A program made the position numbers and the translations under genes. A DNA stretch of 64,000 nt from Trematomus loennbergii (lineage: Eukaryota; Chordata; Actinopteri; Perciformes; Nototheniidae), in assembly GCA_012861695.1 (NCBI GenBank), contig JAAOOA010000116.1:25948970-26012969 (forward strand), written 5' to 3'. How positions within the stretch are numbered: position 1 is the first letter of the stretch; each line of letters starts with the position of its first letter. The notes under the pieces were generated by a model that did not search any database, had not been told where the DNA came from, and saw nothing but the letters and a program-made list of their open reading frames with translations. Below are positions 1 through 10,622 of this stretch, in pieces.

Positions 1-7
1 CAAAAAG

Positions 8-1175
8 ATGAAGAGTGAATATCGCTTGGTAAAAGACAACAACAACACGAGTGGTGCCAGTAGGAAAAACTGGAAGTGGTTTGACCTAATGGACACCATT
101 TACAGCCATCGACCGGCTAGCGTTGGGAGGGAGGGAGGCCTGGACTCTGCAACGGCGTTACTGGAGTCTCTGCATGATAAGTTTTTGCTAACGCTCTGTT
201 ATTTGCTTGAAAGCGTTGTGTCCCTATCTGTTCTAAAGCTCACTTCTAACAAATAAGTCTATTTTATCCTTACATTTATGTTCGACCCATGCTTTTATGG
301 AGCCCCGAAGGCTAGCTAGCTAGCTAAGGCAGATAGCATTAGCTAGAGCTATTGTTTGCTAACACCATATGTGCCATTGTTTACGTTCAGTTTGTCTTTT
401 CTATAGTTGTTGTTGCTATTTATAGTATTGTGCTGCAGTAGTTTGTGGAATTAACAAGTCATGTTTCTGTTCTAGATGATTACATTGGGACTAGCGAGGA
501 GGAACAGTTCCGAACAACGTCCTCTGCATCGACATCCTCCACATCAACAGCACAAACTCCAGCTCGACCACAGACACCAACACAGACACCAACACGAGCA
601 CAGACACCAACACCGAGTGCCAGCTCGACACCGCTGCGTGTGGTTCTAGGTAAGAAATAGGCTGGAATTGTGACTTTTTTTAAACTTTAGATCAACCATC
701 GTCAGTAAGTAAAATAAGCTGTACCACTGTGTGGGAATGCTCTGTTACAAGTAAAGTAACTAGCTAGTAAGCAGCTAGTATCTAGGGCCAGAACTTTCTT
801 TAATTCATCCTTACTGTTCTGTTTATACATTTTATTCTTATATCCTTGTGTGACCTGTACCTGTCCTGTGTTTTTTCATTCTTATTGCTATTATTGCTAT
901 AATTATCTTGTCACCCAGGCAAGAGGAACCGAGGAGGAGAGGATCTGGCCCTACAGGAACGGCAACTGGCCCAGCAGAAGGAAGACCGGGCCCTGCAGGC
1001 TCAGCACATGAACCAGACCTTGGTGGAGGCGAGGGAGGCGAGGCTGTTGGAAGCAGCCTTGAGAAGGGAGGAGATCGCTCACGCAGAGAGCTTTCATTTA
1101 TCCTTCCTGCGCACTCTTTGCCAGGTGCTAGGGGGAACGGGCAGCCGACGTGCCCCATCTCCTCCGCCTCTGTGA
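8..1175 (+). CDS. Myb/SANT-like DNA-binding protein of a Harbinger transposon (partial, 3 exons)
   Basis: The first block (about 8-180, open at the left edge) encodes a segment with SRKNWKWFDLMDTIYSHRP and GREGGLDSATALLES, typical of the Myb/SANT-like (trihelix) proteins that accompany fish PIF/Harbinger elements. A second exon (476-649) encodes a Ser/Thr/Pro-rich linker. A third (919-1175, stop TGA 1173-1175) encodes a Gln/Glu/Arg-rich coiled-coil tail. The junction 649/919 is a clean GT-AG splice that keeps frame. The first junction is not clean: the candidate GT at 181 gives the wrong phase for the acceptor at 474-475, so this copy may be decayed. In the family this protein assists the transposase in DNA binding. 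The N-terminal half of the domain lies outside the window. Confidence 0.55.
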
Positions 1176-1261
1176 TCCAACAAATAACCTCTGGCTGAGA
1201 TTATATTGTTTATTTACATTTGTACTTTCTTGTTTATTTTTTATCTTTAAAATGTTTATTT

Positions 1262-1434
1262 TTACAATCAATGCCATGTCTTTTTATGCTGCTGCAATAC
1301 AAACATTTTTTTTTAAATTTGTATTGTACAATGCCATGCCTTTTTTATGCTGCTGCGCTGCAACCAACATTTCTTATTTTTTTATTTGTAAGTTACAATG
1401 CCATGCCTTTTTTATGCTGCTGCAAGAAAACACT
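1262..1434 (+). repeat. Three-copy tandem repeat in transposon gene 3' UTR
   Basis: The core CAATGCCATGCCTTTTTTAT followed by GCTGCTGC recurs three times at roughly 60-bp spacing (near 1268, 1330 and 1398), just before the AATAAA at about 1450. It explains the apparent overlapping small reading frames here, which are not genes. Confidence 0.75.
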
Positions 1435-1834
1435 TCCCAAATTGTGTTAAATAAAGTACTTCTTTGACTTATCTTATTGCTTGTTGATAAATAATTGCAC
1501 CCAACAGCGATCACACAGAAAGATGGCATCATCTAGGCGTCCCTCTGCAGTCAGAAATATCATAAACACCATCATCGTCCACAAAGCACTGCACAGTGCA
1601 TTTCTTGTGATAATAAACCACACAGCAAGAAACAAGCAAACGATCTTTTCCACATCCTCCATTGTTGTGTGTTGTGTCACATTGAAGATGACGTCACGGC
1701 AGTTTTAAGCAGCGTCGCTCCGCCTACACTGCGTTACTATAGATACTACCCCAGTTCCTGAACTGTAATGGAAACGCGCCATGAAGTGAGCTGGTCCTAA
1801 CGAGGCCAAGCGTGAAAAAGTGGAAACGCGGCAT

Positions 1835-1911
1835 TGGTGAGTTCCCTGACACACCGGGGACACATATGCATGTATAAAAGACGTACAAAAGTGCATTTTG
1901 CATGATAGGTC
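1835..1911. mobile_element. Right end of a TTAA-target DNA transposon
   Basis: The stretch ends in ...GGTCCCCTTTAA and is clearly related to 61742-61811 (shared ACACCGGGGACACATAT, TATAAAAGAC and AAGTGCATTTTGCAT). TTAA-flanked ends with A/G-rich termini suggest the Kolobok or a similar TTAA-target group. The Harbinger part on its left seems to have inserted into this element. Confidence 0.55.
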
Positions 1912-2311
1912 CCCTTTAATTATTTGGATTTAACCGATCAAATGCGCAAGTAATTGCAGTAACGCAGTCTTCAAGCTTGTAGAGTATATATCTTTTGTCA
2001 TAAACATGTCATATTTTGAATATTTAACAATACATTTACTTTGCATAACAGAGTACCATTTGATTTATAAATGAAACGTGTTTTACCTCAATTATTATCC
2101 TTTTTTTCCTGAATCTTGTGTACGTTTACATTTTTTTCTTTTCGTGTCAGTAAATACTGCAACTGTTTGTTGTGATAAATGCATATTATATGAATGTAAA
2201 AGGCTTTATCTTTAAAAAAAGATTCCAATAAGAATCAATAACTGAAATGTTGAACATCAGCTACATTGTCTCAAAGGTCTATGGGAGTATTAAATAAATA
2301 GTGACACTCAC
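1912..2311. other. osgepl1 intron, no recognisable feature
   Basis: AT-rich sequence between the TTAA element end and the leftmost visible osgepl1 exon. I see no gene or repeat in it. The remaining osgepl1 C-terminal exons are not here and must lie left of the window. Confidence 0.5.
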
Positions 2312-5300
2312 CAGGGTGGGATTGCTGGATGGCAGCATACCGTTCTCCTTGCAGAACACGATGGCCCGGTGCGTGCGCTTTGCCAGATGAGAGGCCACCG
2401 TGTGCTGTGTGGCAGCTGCAATGTCCTTCACACAGGAAAGCAGAGTCCCCTGCTCTATACCTGCAGAGGGTACAAGTAAGTAACATGTGAGAATACTAGG
2501 GAACTAGTGACAGAAAGTATACTTTTTTTAAACAAACATTATCAAGAGTGTGTTTATTCTAGGGCTGCAATTTACTAACTTAACTTATGAATTATTGTCA
2601 ATATAAATGAATCTGCCCCATTCTTTTCTAGTGGTGAGAACATGGTAAAAAAAGTCTTGTTTTGTCCAAAACCAAAGTACGTTCACTTTCATATGATATA
2701 CACAGCAGGAAAGCTCCATTTGTAATATGTTATGGCTGAAGCTAGCTTATAATGATGCATTTGAAAAATGAAAAATGTTCCCAAACAGTTGTATAAATAG
2801 ATCTTAAACCTCTATTCATGTACTTCTGTTTTTTGTTTGTACTACAGTTTCCAAAACAAAACAAAATTCTTAGAAGCGTTGAATTTCAGACACTTTGACT
2901 TTCCATTTGCATGAAAAGTACAGGTAAAACTATTAACATGTATGATCCCATGGTTTAGTGCAGTTCAGTGCAGTAGTCGTGTTTGTTGTTGTTTGATGTT
3001 TTGAGCAACATAAGCTGAAAGAATCTGGTGGTTGTGGTTTTCCTTTCTGAGACCATGGCCCTTTCTCATTTCATCAATTCCCCCTCCTCGACTCCTCGGT
3101 CCTCCGGTAGTGACCCGGAAATTAATTTTAGCGCGCCATGTTGAAGGACATCTCATTTCTCTAAATGCACATCGAGGACGAGGATCGAGCGTTGAGGAGG
3201 CTCTCTGGAGGAGCTATAACCGAGGATACACTGATGGGTCCTCCACGGTCCTCCACGGTTCCTCCGTGGATACATTTCCGGGAACAGAGATGTTTCAAAG
3301 AGTCGTGACGCACGGCCGGACTTATCTCAGCCAATGACAGCTCTGCATGCATCCCCTGGATATTATTTTATTAACTGCTTTCATCGCAACGCGATGTTTA
3401 CAGAGAGAACAGCTGTGAGGTCTGTGCAGAAAGCAGAGCAGTGTGTATAATATATATCACTCAGTATTCACATAATAAAATACACAACGGCTGTAGCCTG
3501 ATTATATGCTTTAGGAGCTGTAGGTGTGTGTGGTTCAGTGTGTGCGTAGATGCAGCGGACAGACCGGTCTCAGTTGGTTTGGTGTCCTCTGCTTACTTGT
3601 AATACTTGTAAATAAAACTTTTGGCCCGTAATTTATTTCCCTCATTGTAGCGACCAGAGAGGGGAGAGGGGGGGGATATATCCAGTCTCTGATAGTGTTA
3701 CGTTATTATGAGAGTGCTCTGCTTGATTCTGAAATTGTATTTATATAAATATATACAAATGTGTGTGTGTGTGTGTGTGTGTATGTGGTGTGTGTGTGTG
3801 TCCGCATCTGTAGCCTGTTATTGTCTCATTATACCGCACTGTGAATGAATTAAAAGTAAATATATAAGTCATCATGAGCTGCTGTGCCTCCTGTCATCAT
3901 TAATGGACGTCTCTTTAAAATGACCGCTCAGAGGAGAGGAGTTCTCATTTCTCTAACCGCCTGCTGCTTCCCCTCCTCTCTCCTCGGCTCCCCTCCTCGG
4001 CTCCTCCGCTCGCATCGCCTGTGGGCGGGACTAAGTCTCGAGGATAGGAGTCGAGGAGGGGAGTCGAGGAGGGGAATTAGTGAAATGAGAAAGGGCCCAT
4101 GTGTCTTCATACCTTCCTCTGCCTCTTTTTTCATTATCGCCATGTTAACTTGATTCCGTAGCCCAGTGAATGAAAAGCAGCAGTCGTACGTTTGCCCCAT
4201 GGGGGTCCTGAACGGGAACCTTGACCTGTCTCCATCCTTTGCTAGGAGCTCTAGAGCCTGTCCTCCACTCAGTGTGGAGCACTGTGGGTGCTTTATGAGA
4301 GACAAACGCCTTGCAACCTGAATCCGAAAAAAAATACATTAGGTTAACATACACAAATTGAACAACATGAAAACTAAATAATATTGGGGTTAAGGGAAGA
4401 ATTCACCCTGAAATCATCAAATATATATTTCTCATGTTAAATGTAGTGCTATTCATCTCTATAAAACTAGTTTCTCTCTGATTATAATGCAACTCAATGG
4501 CTTGTGGTGCTTAAAGTGCCAACATTTTTTTTTTAAAACTTCAACAGAATTGTCTCTTTCAAGAAATCACGACCCGGTTACAGGGGAAATTCAAAGACCT
4601 TGTCGTTAGCCATTACTTGTAGGAACTATTTTCTTTCTACCAAACTACACTCACCAACAAGCCTGCTGATGGTACAGCAGAGCCAAGGAGGAAGCCATTA
4701 ATGTTTAATTCTCGTGCAGTCACACCCCTTTCACCCATGAGAAGATGCATGCTTCCTTCTGCATGACGATGTTTGGCAGGTGTAGTTAGGTGGAAAGAAA
4801 ATAGTTCCTATATGAAACTGCTCACTAAGGTCAGCGGATTATCCTGAGAAACCGGGCAATTATTTCTGGTAAAAGACATTGCTGTTGAGTTTTAAAAATG
4901 TACTTTTGGGCTCTCTGAGAACCACAAGTCTTCTAGTTTCATTATAAAGCTTTATTTGTATAGCACTTTTATACAGCAGGTGTAGCTCAAATGTGCTTTA
5001 ACAACATGGCACAAATCACAATTTATGAAGAATTTCAAATCAGACCAGACGTTAAAACCTTTTAGCGTCAACAGTTTAACAGTTTAAGGTACACAGGAGG
5101 TAAAAGGTATTATAATAAAAAATAAAACACAAAAAATAAATAATGACCCCTCTTGGTAAAATAAAGGAATACAAAACCATTAAATACGCAAAAAATAAAA
5201 ACCTATCAAATAAATATGTTAGAACAATAAAAAAAAATGTGGAGAGAAGGAAGACATCTCCAACACTTGTTCATTGTCTCCACTGTAACGGAGCTTACAC

Positions 5301-6845
5301 ACGGCGGCGTGCGTTGAAGATTGCCGGCGGGCATGTCTGAAGCTAGACCAACAACCAATCACCTGAATCTCCCGCCCCGGACACACAAGCAGCGGTTTGA
5401 TTGGCTAGAGCTTGTACTGGCATATGATTCGATAGGCTGATGCTTCCGTCGAAGCTTCAAAAGTAGAACATTGCTCTACTTTTGAAGCGATCAACGCGAG
5501 CAAAGCTACACTTTGCTCCCACAATGCAGTTCGGCGGAGCGTGACGTCACCCCATTCAAAGTGAATGGGCAGAAGCGTTGAAGCTTCAACGCACGCCGCC
5601 GTGTGTAAGCTCCATAAGGGGTCCCTGGCCTCAAAGAGTTGAATAACCCCTGACCTTGATAGATAAATGGCAGAACAGGTAGGTATTTTATTTTGAATTG
5701 ACCAATCCCTTTATGACCTTACTTTATCCATCGTATCGCCTGGAGCTTCATCCAGACTGTGACCCAAAAGCAGGAAGTCATCCACTCCTCGAGCCACAGC
5801 GAGCAGCGAGTGACCTCCAGAGACCAGCAGCACCAGGAAGGGGAAGGGAACCGGCTGGAGCATCCTGACGTGAGGGCGTGGGCCTCCATGTGGTGGATGG
5901 GGATGAAGGGCTTGTTGTGCTGCCTGACAAACCTCCGACTGAAGTCCAGCCCGATGCCCAGGCTCAGGCCCAGGCCGGGCATCACCGTGGTGGCCACAGC
6001 TGAGAGCCGGCTGGGGGCCACGTGGCTCCTCTCAAGGGCCTCCTGCACCACCCGCTCTATGTTCTCTCTGTGGAGCTGCTGGGCCACTGTGGGGATGATG
6101 CCTCCAGTCCTGCAGTATTCAAAAGGGAAGAGATACAAGCAGTAAGTACTCAGATTTATACTTAAGTAAAAGTAGAAGTATCAGTGTGTAGAAGTACTCG
6201 GTTACAAGTAAAGGTCCTGCAAACAAAATACTACTCAAGTAAAAGTAGAAAAGTATTGGCATCAAAAAATACTTCAAGAACCAAAAGTAAAAGTACTCAT
6301 TCTGCAGATTGGCCCATTTCAGAATAATATATATGATGTGTTTTGATTATAATGATCGATGCATTAAAGTGTTATCAAACTGGTAAGGGTGCAGCTAGTT
6401 TGAATGACTTTGTATACTGCAAGCTTGTGAATTTACTCAAATACAAATTGTATTATATTTCACATCTACAATCCTAATGAAGTGGAATAAAAGTAAATAA
6501 TTTACCTGTGCAAAGTAGCAACACATACTGAAGTACAAATATCTCAACATTCTGTGTGCATTTCTTTATTTTGTCTGACCCCATACAATAAAGTCTAAGT
6601 GGGTTTGAAAAAAGCAGTGAGCCTGTTACCTGAATGGAGATGTGACACCCACCTGAGATGGACTTCTTTCTGTGAGTGTAGAGACTCCCCCAGTATTTTC
6701 CCTGTCTCGTCCATAACTGCAGCTCCAGTGTCATCACAGCTTGTCTCAATGCCCAAAACCAGTCTGGAGCAGGGGCTTTAAGTGAAGCACAGCCCCACAA
6801 TGTGTGTCTTAACTGTAGCAGCCTTTTTACTTTCGTAGGGAACAT
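2312..6845 (-). CDS. osgepl1: tRNA N6-adenosine threonylcarbamoyltransferase, mitochondrial (partial; 3' exons outside window)
   Basis: Kae1/Qri7/TsaD-family enzyme that attaches threonylcarbamoyl to A37 of mitochondrial tRNAs. Coding exons on the minus strand: 6845-6653 (Arg/Leu-rich presequence beginning MFPTKVKRLLQLRHTLWG, then LVLGIETSCDD), 6109-5723 (TGGIIPTVAQQLHRENIER; metal-binding IPIHHMEAHAL), 4317-4113 (VARRLSLIKHPQCSTLSGG; FSFTGLRNQV) and 2460-2312 (GIEQGTLLSCVKDIAAATQH). All visible splice sites are GT-AG and phases agree if one base is restored in each of the first two exons. One break lies near 6764, between the presequence and RLVLGIE; a splice acceptor reading ...GCTCCAG at the same place is the alternative. 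The other lies near 5868, after EAHALT, where the frame slips before the SGGHSLLA segment. The C-terminal VASGGVASN part is off the left edge. Introns are loaded with MITEs. Family assignment is very secure; the state of the reading frame is not. Confidence 0.9.
2461..3053. other. osgepl1 intron, no recognisable feature
   Basis: AT-rich intron sequence between the exon at 2312-2460 and the MITE-like element at 3054. No coding similarity or repeat structure recognised. Confidence 0.5.
3054..4104. mobile_element. Non-autonomous DNA transposon with ~45-bp inverted repeats, next to an osgepl1 splice donor
   Basis: The left end reads GGCCCTTTCTCATTTCATCA and continues with AATTCCCCCTCCTCGACTCC. 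The right end, reverse-complemented, reads GGGCCCTTTCTCATTTCACT followed by AATTCCCCTCCTCGACTCC. The interior has no transposase reading frame, a GT microsatellite (3763-3800) and further inverted copies of the GAGGAGTCGAGG motif. Short CATG-like flanks are present on both sides, but a target duplication is not certain. The right end is only about 8-10 bp inside the intron from the osgepl1 exon boundary at 4113. Confidence 0.75.
3763..3800. repeat. (GT)n microsatellite
   Basis: An interrupted run of GT dinucleotides inside the transposon at 3054-4104. Confidence 0.9.
4481..4947. mobile_element. Foldback (long palindromic) MITE in osgepl1 intron
   Basis: The two halves are imperfect reverse complements over most of their length. 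The outer parts read ATTATAATG...CTTGTGGTG on the left and ACCACAAGT...CATTATAA on the right. An inner pair is GGAACTATTTTCTTTC (near 4622) against GAAAGAAAATAGTTCC (near 4794). No coding content. Such foldback MITEs are common in fish genomes. Confidence 0.7.
4948..5140 (-). mobile_element. 3' end of a non-LTR retroelement, inverted
   Basis: The string GCTTTATTTGTATAGCACTTT is the reverse of the usual fish L2/CR1-like 3' tail (AAAGTGCTATACAAATAAAG). The rest is AT-rich and truncated. Weak evidence beyond the tail motif. Confidence 0.4.
5290..5613. mobile_element. Harbinger-like MITE with ~30-bp perfect inverted repeats
   Basis: The left end GGAGCTTACACACGGCGGCG plus TGCGTTGAAG is matched exactly, inverted, by the right end finishing at 5613. 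Flanks read GTAAC on the left and ATAAG on the right, so a TAA target duplication with one divergent terminal base is possible. A 13-bp hairpin (CTTCAAAAGTAGA / TCTACTTTTGAAG) sits near the middle (about 5455-5490). No coding potential. It lies in the osgepl1 intron between exons 5723 and 4317. Confidence 0.8.
6140..6430. mobile_element. Fragment of a hAT-type palindromic MITE rich in AAGTAAAAGTA
   Basis: Repeated CTTAAGTAAAAGTAGAAGTA and CAAGTAAAAGTAG motifs followed by TCATTCTGCAGATTGGCCCA, a very common fish MITE signature. It resembles the arms of the fuller copy at 7502-7990. It lies in an osgepl1 intron. Confidence 0.55.
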
Positions 6846-7501
6846 AGTTATGCCTCTTCTAGGAGTTAAAATAGGGGGGCAAAGATAGTGACCTCACATC
6901 ATTTCCCATTGATTTCTCTCCATAAAAAAAACGGCGACGAATATGGCAACGGCATGACATAAGGTTTCGAGGAAATTAACAAAAGACAGACAAAACAACA
7001 ACCTTGTCGAGTTCCGAGCAGAAAACTGTTTTCTGTCTCTGCTACTCTAAAGCGTGTGGCTGTGTCACATGTAAATAATTCCGTGCACCACCGAGTTTGT
7101 GACCTCTGATAAAGTACAGGCACTAATCCAAACATTTGCAATATACCTAAAATATAATTATTACGGTAACTTAAATTATAAATACACATAGCTAATAAAT
7201 GGAATATTCGTATAGAAAATCAAGGATAGGTCCAAATAATGTATGACTTTCTAGGGGACATTTTAGTCAGCTGCACAAATGCGTGCGCATGGAGTCCAGC
7301 GCCTGACTGCTTCCTCAACGTTTTGATGTCAGAAGAGGTATAGTTGATTTACTGTCATTAAAACTGTAGAATGTGCGGGTATCTGGTGTGTGCTGTATGT
7401 AACAAACATTGCGCGTGTTTAAAAATTGAAATCAGCCTTTTCCATGTAGCAGTTGGCTGTGCTGCGTTCACGATTACTAGAAATGCCGTGCTCAGTGTTT
7501 A

Positions 7502-7990
7502 CAGTGGTGGAATGTAACAAAGTACATTTACCCAATAACTGTTCTTAAGTCAGACATGTAGGTACTTGTCTTTACTTTACCTGAGTATTTTGACATAATG
7601 CTACTTTTACTCCACTATATTTTGAAGGCAAATTCTGTAGTTTTTACTCCACTACATTTATTTTACAAATGTAGTTACTAACAACTTTGCAGATTTAGAT
7701 TATTAATACAAAATATAAATAATTAAAAAAGCCTCACCAGTTGTATATAAAGTAATTCAAATAAACCCCACCTTTCCCAAGTGCAACATTGAAGTGATGA
7801 ACACATAAATTAATTAATACAAGGTTCTAAAATGGTCCATTCTGCAAAATTGGTACTCTATTTTGATGCTAATTCTTTTTCACTTATACTTAAGCACAAT
7901 TTTGAATACAGGACTTTTACTTGAGTATTTGTACTCAGTAGTATTGCTACTTTTAATAAGTAAATAGTCTAAGTACTTCTTCCATCTCTG
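7502..7990. mobile_element. hAT-type palindromic MITE
   Basis: Begins CAGTGGTGGAATGTAACAAA and ends ACTTCTTCCATCTCTG, whose reverse complement CAGAGATGGAAGAAGT gives the imperfect terminal inverted repeat. The arms contain the TACTTTTACTCCACTA and CTTGAGTATTTGTACTC motifs typical of this fish family. The 8-bp flanks agree at only about 5 of 8 positions, so the copy is old. It sits between the divergent genes osgepl1 and alkbh6. Confidence 0.65.
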
Positions 7991-8434
7991 GTTGTTTGAA
8001 AGCAACATATTAACATTCTAATTTGTATATCTGAAATAACTCATAACATTTTGAAATGTCTCTTGGATTTCACGTTCATTTCATGTGTCCTTAAATTTGT
8101 AATGTGTCATACAATCGGTTTGACTCTGTCTCTACTGTATTTATTGTGCTGTAGACATAAACGTATTTAAAGTGTTTGGGGGAGCTGAATGTTGCTAATG
8201 CTATCAAAATACACTTTAATTCCTCGGATCACGTCCTAATATTACTGCTGCGATTAATGAGGGAAATCCTGTTGATAGCACTTAGGTGAAATTTAAGTTT
8301 TTTTTCAGATCGTGAATAATAATGACTTTTGTAAAGTAGTTTTTTTAAACAAGGCTGTTGTACACTTTCTGCCATGACCAGGGAGCTTTAGCTAGCATTA
8401 GCCCTCTTTTAACCTGGGTTTTAACAAGCATTTC

Positions 8435-9159
8435 ATGTTGACTTTTCTAAAGGAGTCATGGAACCCAGCTTGTATTTTGGAGGAGTTGAAGCAGTATGTC
8501 GTAAATGAGGCCCCACCAACAGTGTATTACATCCCAGATTTCATATCGGAAGAGGAGGAGTCCTACCTTCAACAGAAAGTGTTGAACTCTCCCAAAACTA
8601 AATGGACGCAGCTGTCAGGCAGACGGCTTCAGAACTGGGGAGGGTTACCACACCCCAAAGGCATGCTGGCAGAAAAGATTCCTGACTGGCTCCAAACCTA
8701 CTGTGAGAAAATCTCCTCTCTTGGTGCATTCAGTGGGAAAACGGCCAATCATGTGTTGGTGAACGAGTACAAACAAGGGGAAGGGATTATGCCTCATGAG
8801 GACGGCCCTCTGTACCACCCTACTGTCACCACCATCAGCCTGGGCTCTCACACCCTGCTCGACTTCTACACGCCCGTCAGCAGCCGGGAGGATGATGCAC
8901 CGCAGACGGAGGAGAGCCGCTTCCTCTTCTCCCTGCTGGTGAAGCCGCGCAGTCTTCTGATCCTGCAGGAGGACATGTACCAGCGTCTCCTTCACGGCAT
9001 CCGGCCCCAGGGACAGGACACGCTGACGGACAAGGTGCTGAACCTGTCTGCTGCCGGGGCCCAGCCAGGAGAGACACTGACCGAGGCACCAGAGTGTCAC
9101 TGACCATACGACACGTGCCCAAAGTTATAAAGGCAAAGCTTTTACTGGGGAGAAAATGA
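8435..9159 (+). CDS. alkbh6: AlkB homolog 6 (Fe/2-oxoglutarate dioxygenase family), intronless, with a late frameshift
   Basis: Uninterrupted from ATG 8435 and clearly ALKBH6: PTVYYIPDFISEEEESYL, WTQLSGRRLQNWGGLPHP, and the core GIMPHEDGPLYHPTVTTISL with the Fe-binding HxD (HED). A distal histidine is in LLHGI. The frame of the first 222 residues stops at 9101-9103 (...LTEAPECH). The expected C-terminus, GTRVSLTIRHVPKVIKAKLL ending at TGA 9157-9159, is present in another frame starting at 9082, so one base is missing around 9078-9084. The lost segment carries the Arg residues that bind 2-oxoglutarate in AlkB enzymes. An out-of-frame ATG at 8458 may be the ancestral start if a second indel exists. 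The absence of introns raises the question of a retrocopy, but no poly-A tract or flanking repeat is seen. Human ALKBH6 binds RNA and its substrate is poorly defined. Confidence 0.85.
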
Positions 9160-10607
9160 AGAAAGACCTAATATTTGCTATGGTACTATATGTTGTGTTT
9201 GCCACTGACACCATCTAGTTTAGTCTCAGCCAGGATGCTTATCAGTTCTATTTTATACAAATTGTCTGTATTGTATCACTTCAGCTTTGTTAAATGTATC
9301 AAGTAATTTCACTGCTTCGGTAATTTTAATCTCGACATTATCAAAGGCAACAATAGAATATAGTTGCAACTATAAATTGTTTAAACACGCTCTGGAGGGA
9401 ACACAGGGATTTTGGCCTTTGCAGACCATTTACATGCACTACAACCTATAGAACACAACAGGAAAGGGAAAACCCAAAAAAGCATAATGGGCCCCCTTTG
9501 AGGGTGTATGGCATCTTTGTTGCAAATATCTATTGAAGAAGAGACATTTTTATTTTGTTTGGTATTTGCATTAGCTGAATGTCTTAATAATTATTCAGGT
9601 TATAACTGGAATTATTTGTATTGATTTGTCAACTCTTGTTTGAGCATAAAATGGATAAACAATTGGTATTGGTTGTGCTGCTTCGTGTATAAATGTTTAC
9701 TTTATGAATTTATTTTAACAGCTACAAATAAGAGTGTAACCGATATACAAGCATGCTCAATAAGGGGTGGATTTCGGCTTTTCACAGGTGTACAAGTATC
9801 GGCAGATGAGTACTGTAGTACAGAAATGCAGGGAAATGTTTGAGGTAACTCCAAAATCTGACACGACTACAGAGCATTGACAATTTCAATCGTTCTTTAA
9901 AGAATGCCAATTCAGGTGTATCAATGTTGGACTCAAATAGAGTATTGTTTGAGCTCTTCTAGAAATCCACTTTATTTCAACTACACCTTCAAATGCAATG
10001 TACTTTTTGTTTAATTTTACTTTAGACATTTATTTAAAAAACATAAAACAAGACAGTATAGGATTTATTACAAATTCATTGTAATCCTTGAAGTTATACA
10101 AAAAAATCTTCCTTAACTGTTGGGCCAGTAGAAAAAATAAACAGCAAGTGTTTTGTTAAACGATTAATGTTATAGTCAGTTTTTTTTCATGCAAAAGTGC
10201 TGTTTTCAGCTCCTTTTTTAAATATGGAGATTTCCTACTTTTCTTTGATCTTTATTTCAAAATAATATTGAAGTGAATATCTTGGTTTTGGACCAAACAA
10301 TAAATAAGACGTCACAATTTTGAGAAATTTGGATGGACGGTTTTCACGACGATTTTACATTTTATGGACAAAACCATTAATCTAGAAAACAATTGGCAGG
10401 TAATCGATAATCAGTATTGGAAAAGCCTGTTGGCTGATCTCTGTTATGGAAATCTCATAATGCAAATGTCTTTTGGGCTCAAGCTGTCATTTTGTATAGA
10501 CCAGGCTTAGTTTCTGTCCCCACACAACTGAAAGGCTTTGTCATCAAGTGTTGTCCTGAAAATGCACTGACTTTTGTTTCACTCTGGTGCAAAATCATAT
10601 TTCACAG
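9160..10607. other. Intergenic, alkbh6 3' flank to adat3 5' exon
   Basis: AT-rich. The only recognised element is a MITE end at about 9409-9500. The acceptor-like TTCACAG at 10601-10607 suggests that adat3 has an upstream non-coding exon in this stretch, which I could not place. Confidence 0.45.
9409..9500. mobile_element. End of a TTAA-type MITE
   Basis: GGAAAGGGAAAACCCAAAAA followed by AGCATAATGGGCCCCCTTT matches the right part of the MITE at 21092-21267 (AAAGGGAAAACCCCAAAAAG, then CCTAATAGAGCC). The left part is missing or too diverged to identify. Confidence 0.5.
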
Positions 10608-10622
10608 GAGAGCGCCAAAACA

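Larger units (their letters stand above)
1..1834 (+). mobile_element. PIF/Harbinger-type DNA transposon, right part (left end outside window)
   Basis: The block carries an accessory Myb/SANT-like gene (8-1175), a polyadenylation signal near 1450, and then a GC-rich terminal stretch (about 1690-1834) with the motif GGAAACGCG repeated, as in terminal repeats of fish Harbinger elements. The left end is outside the window, so the terminal inverted repeat and target duplication cannot be tested. It lies in the osgepl1 intron downstream of the 2312-2460 exon, on the opposite strand. It appears nested inside a TTAA-target element whose right end is at about 1835-1911. The superfamily is inferred from the accessory protein; no transposase catalytic domain is visible here. 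Confidence 0.5.

Noticed and set aside
1150..1467. Overlapping frames encoding Phe/Leu/Cys-rich peptides
   Set aside because: They come from the three-copy tandem repeat in a transposon 3' UTR.
6599..7189. Alternative first exon for osgepl1 in 6899-7189
   Set aside because: No donor there gives the right phase into LVLGIETSCDD, whereas the Arg/Leu-rich start at 6845 is adjacent and fits a mitochondrial presequence once a single base is restored.
8645..9122. Long antisense frames opposite alkbh6
   Set aside because: They mirror the codons of a clearly recognisable sense gene and have no family similarity of their own.
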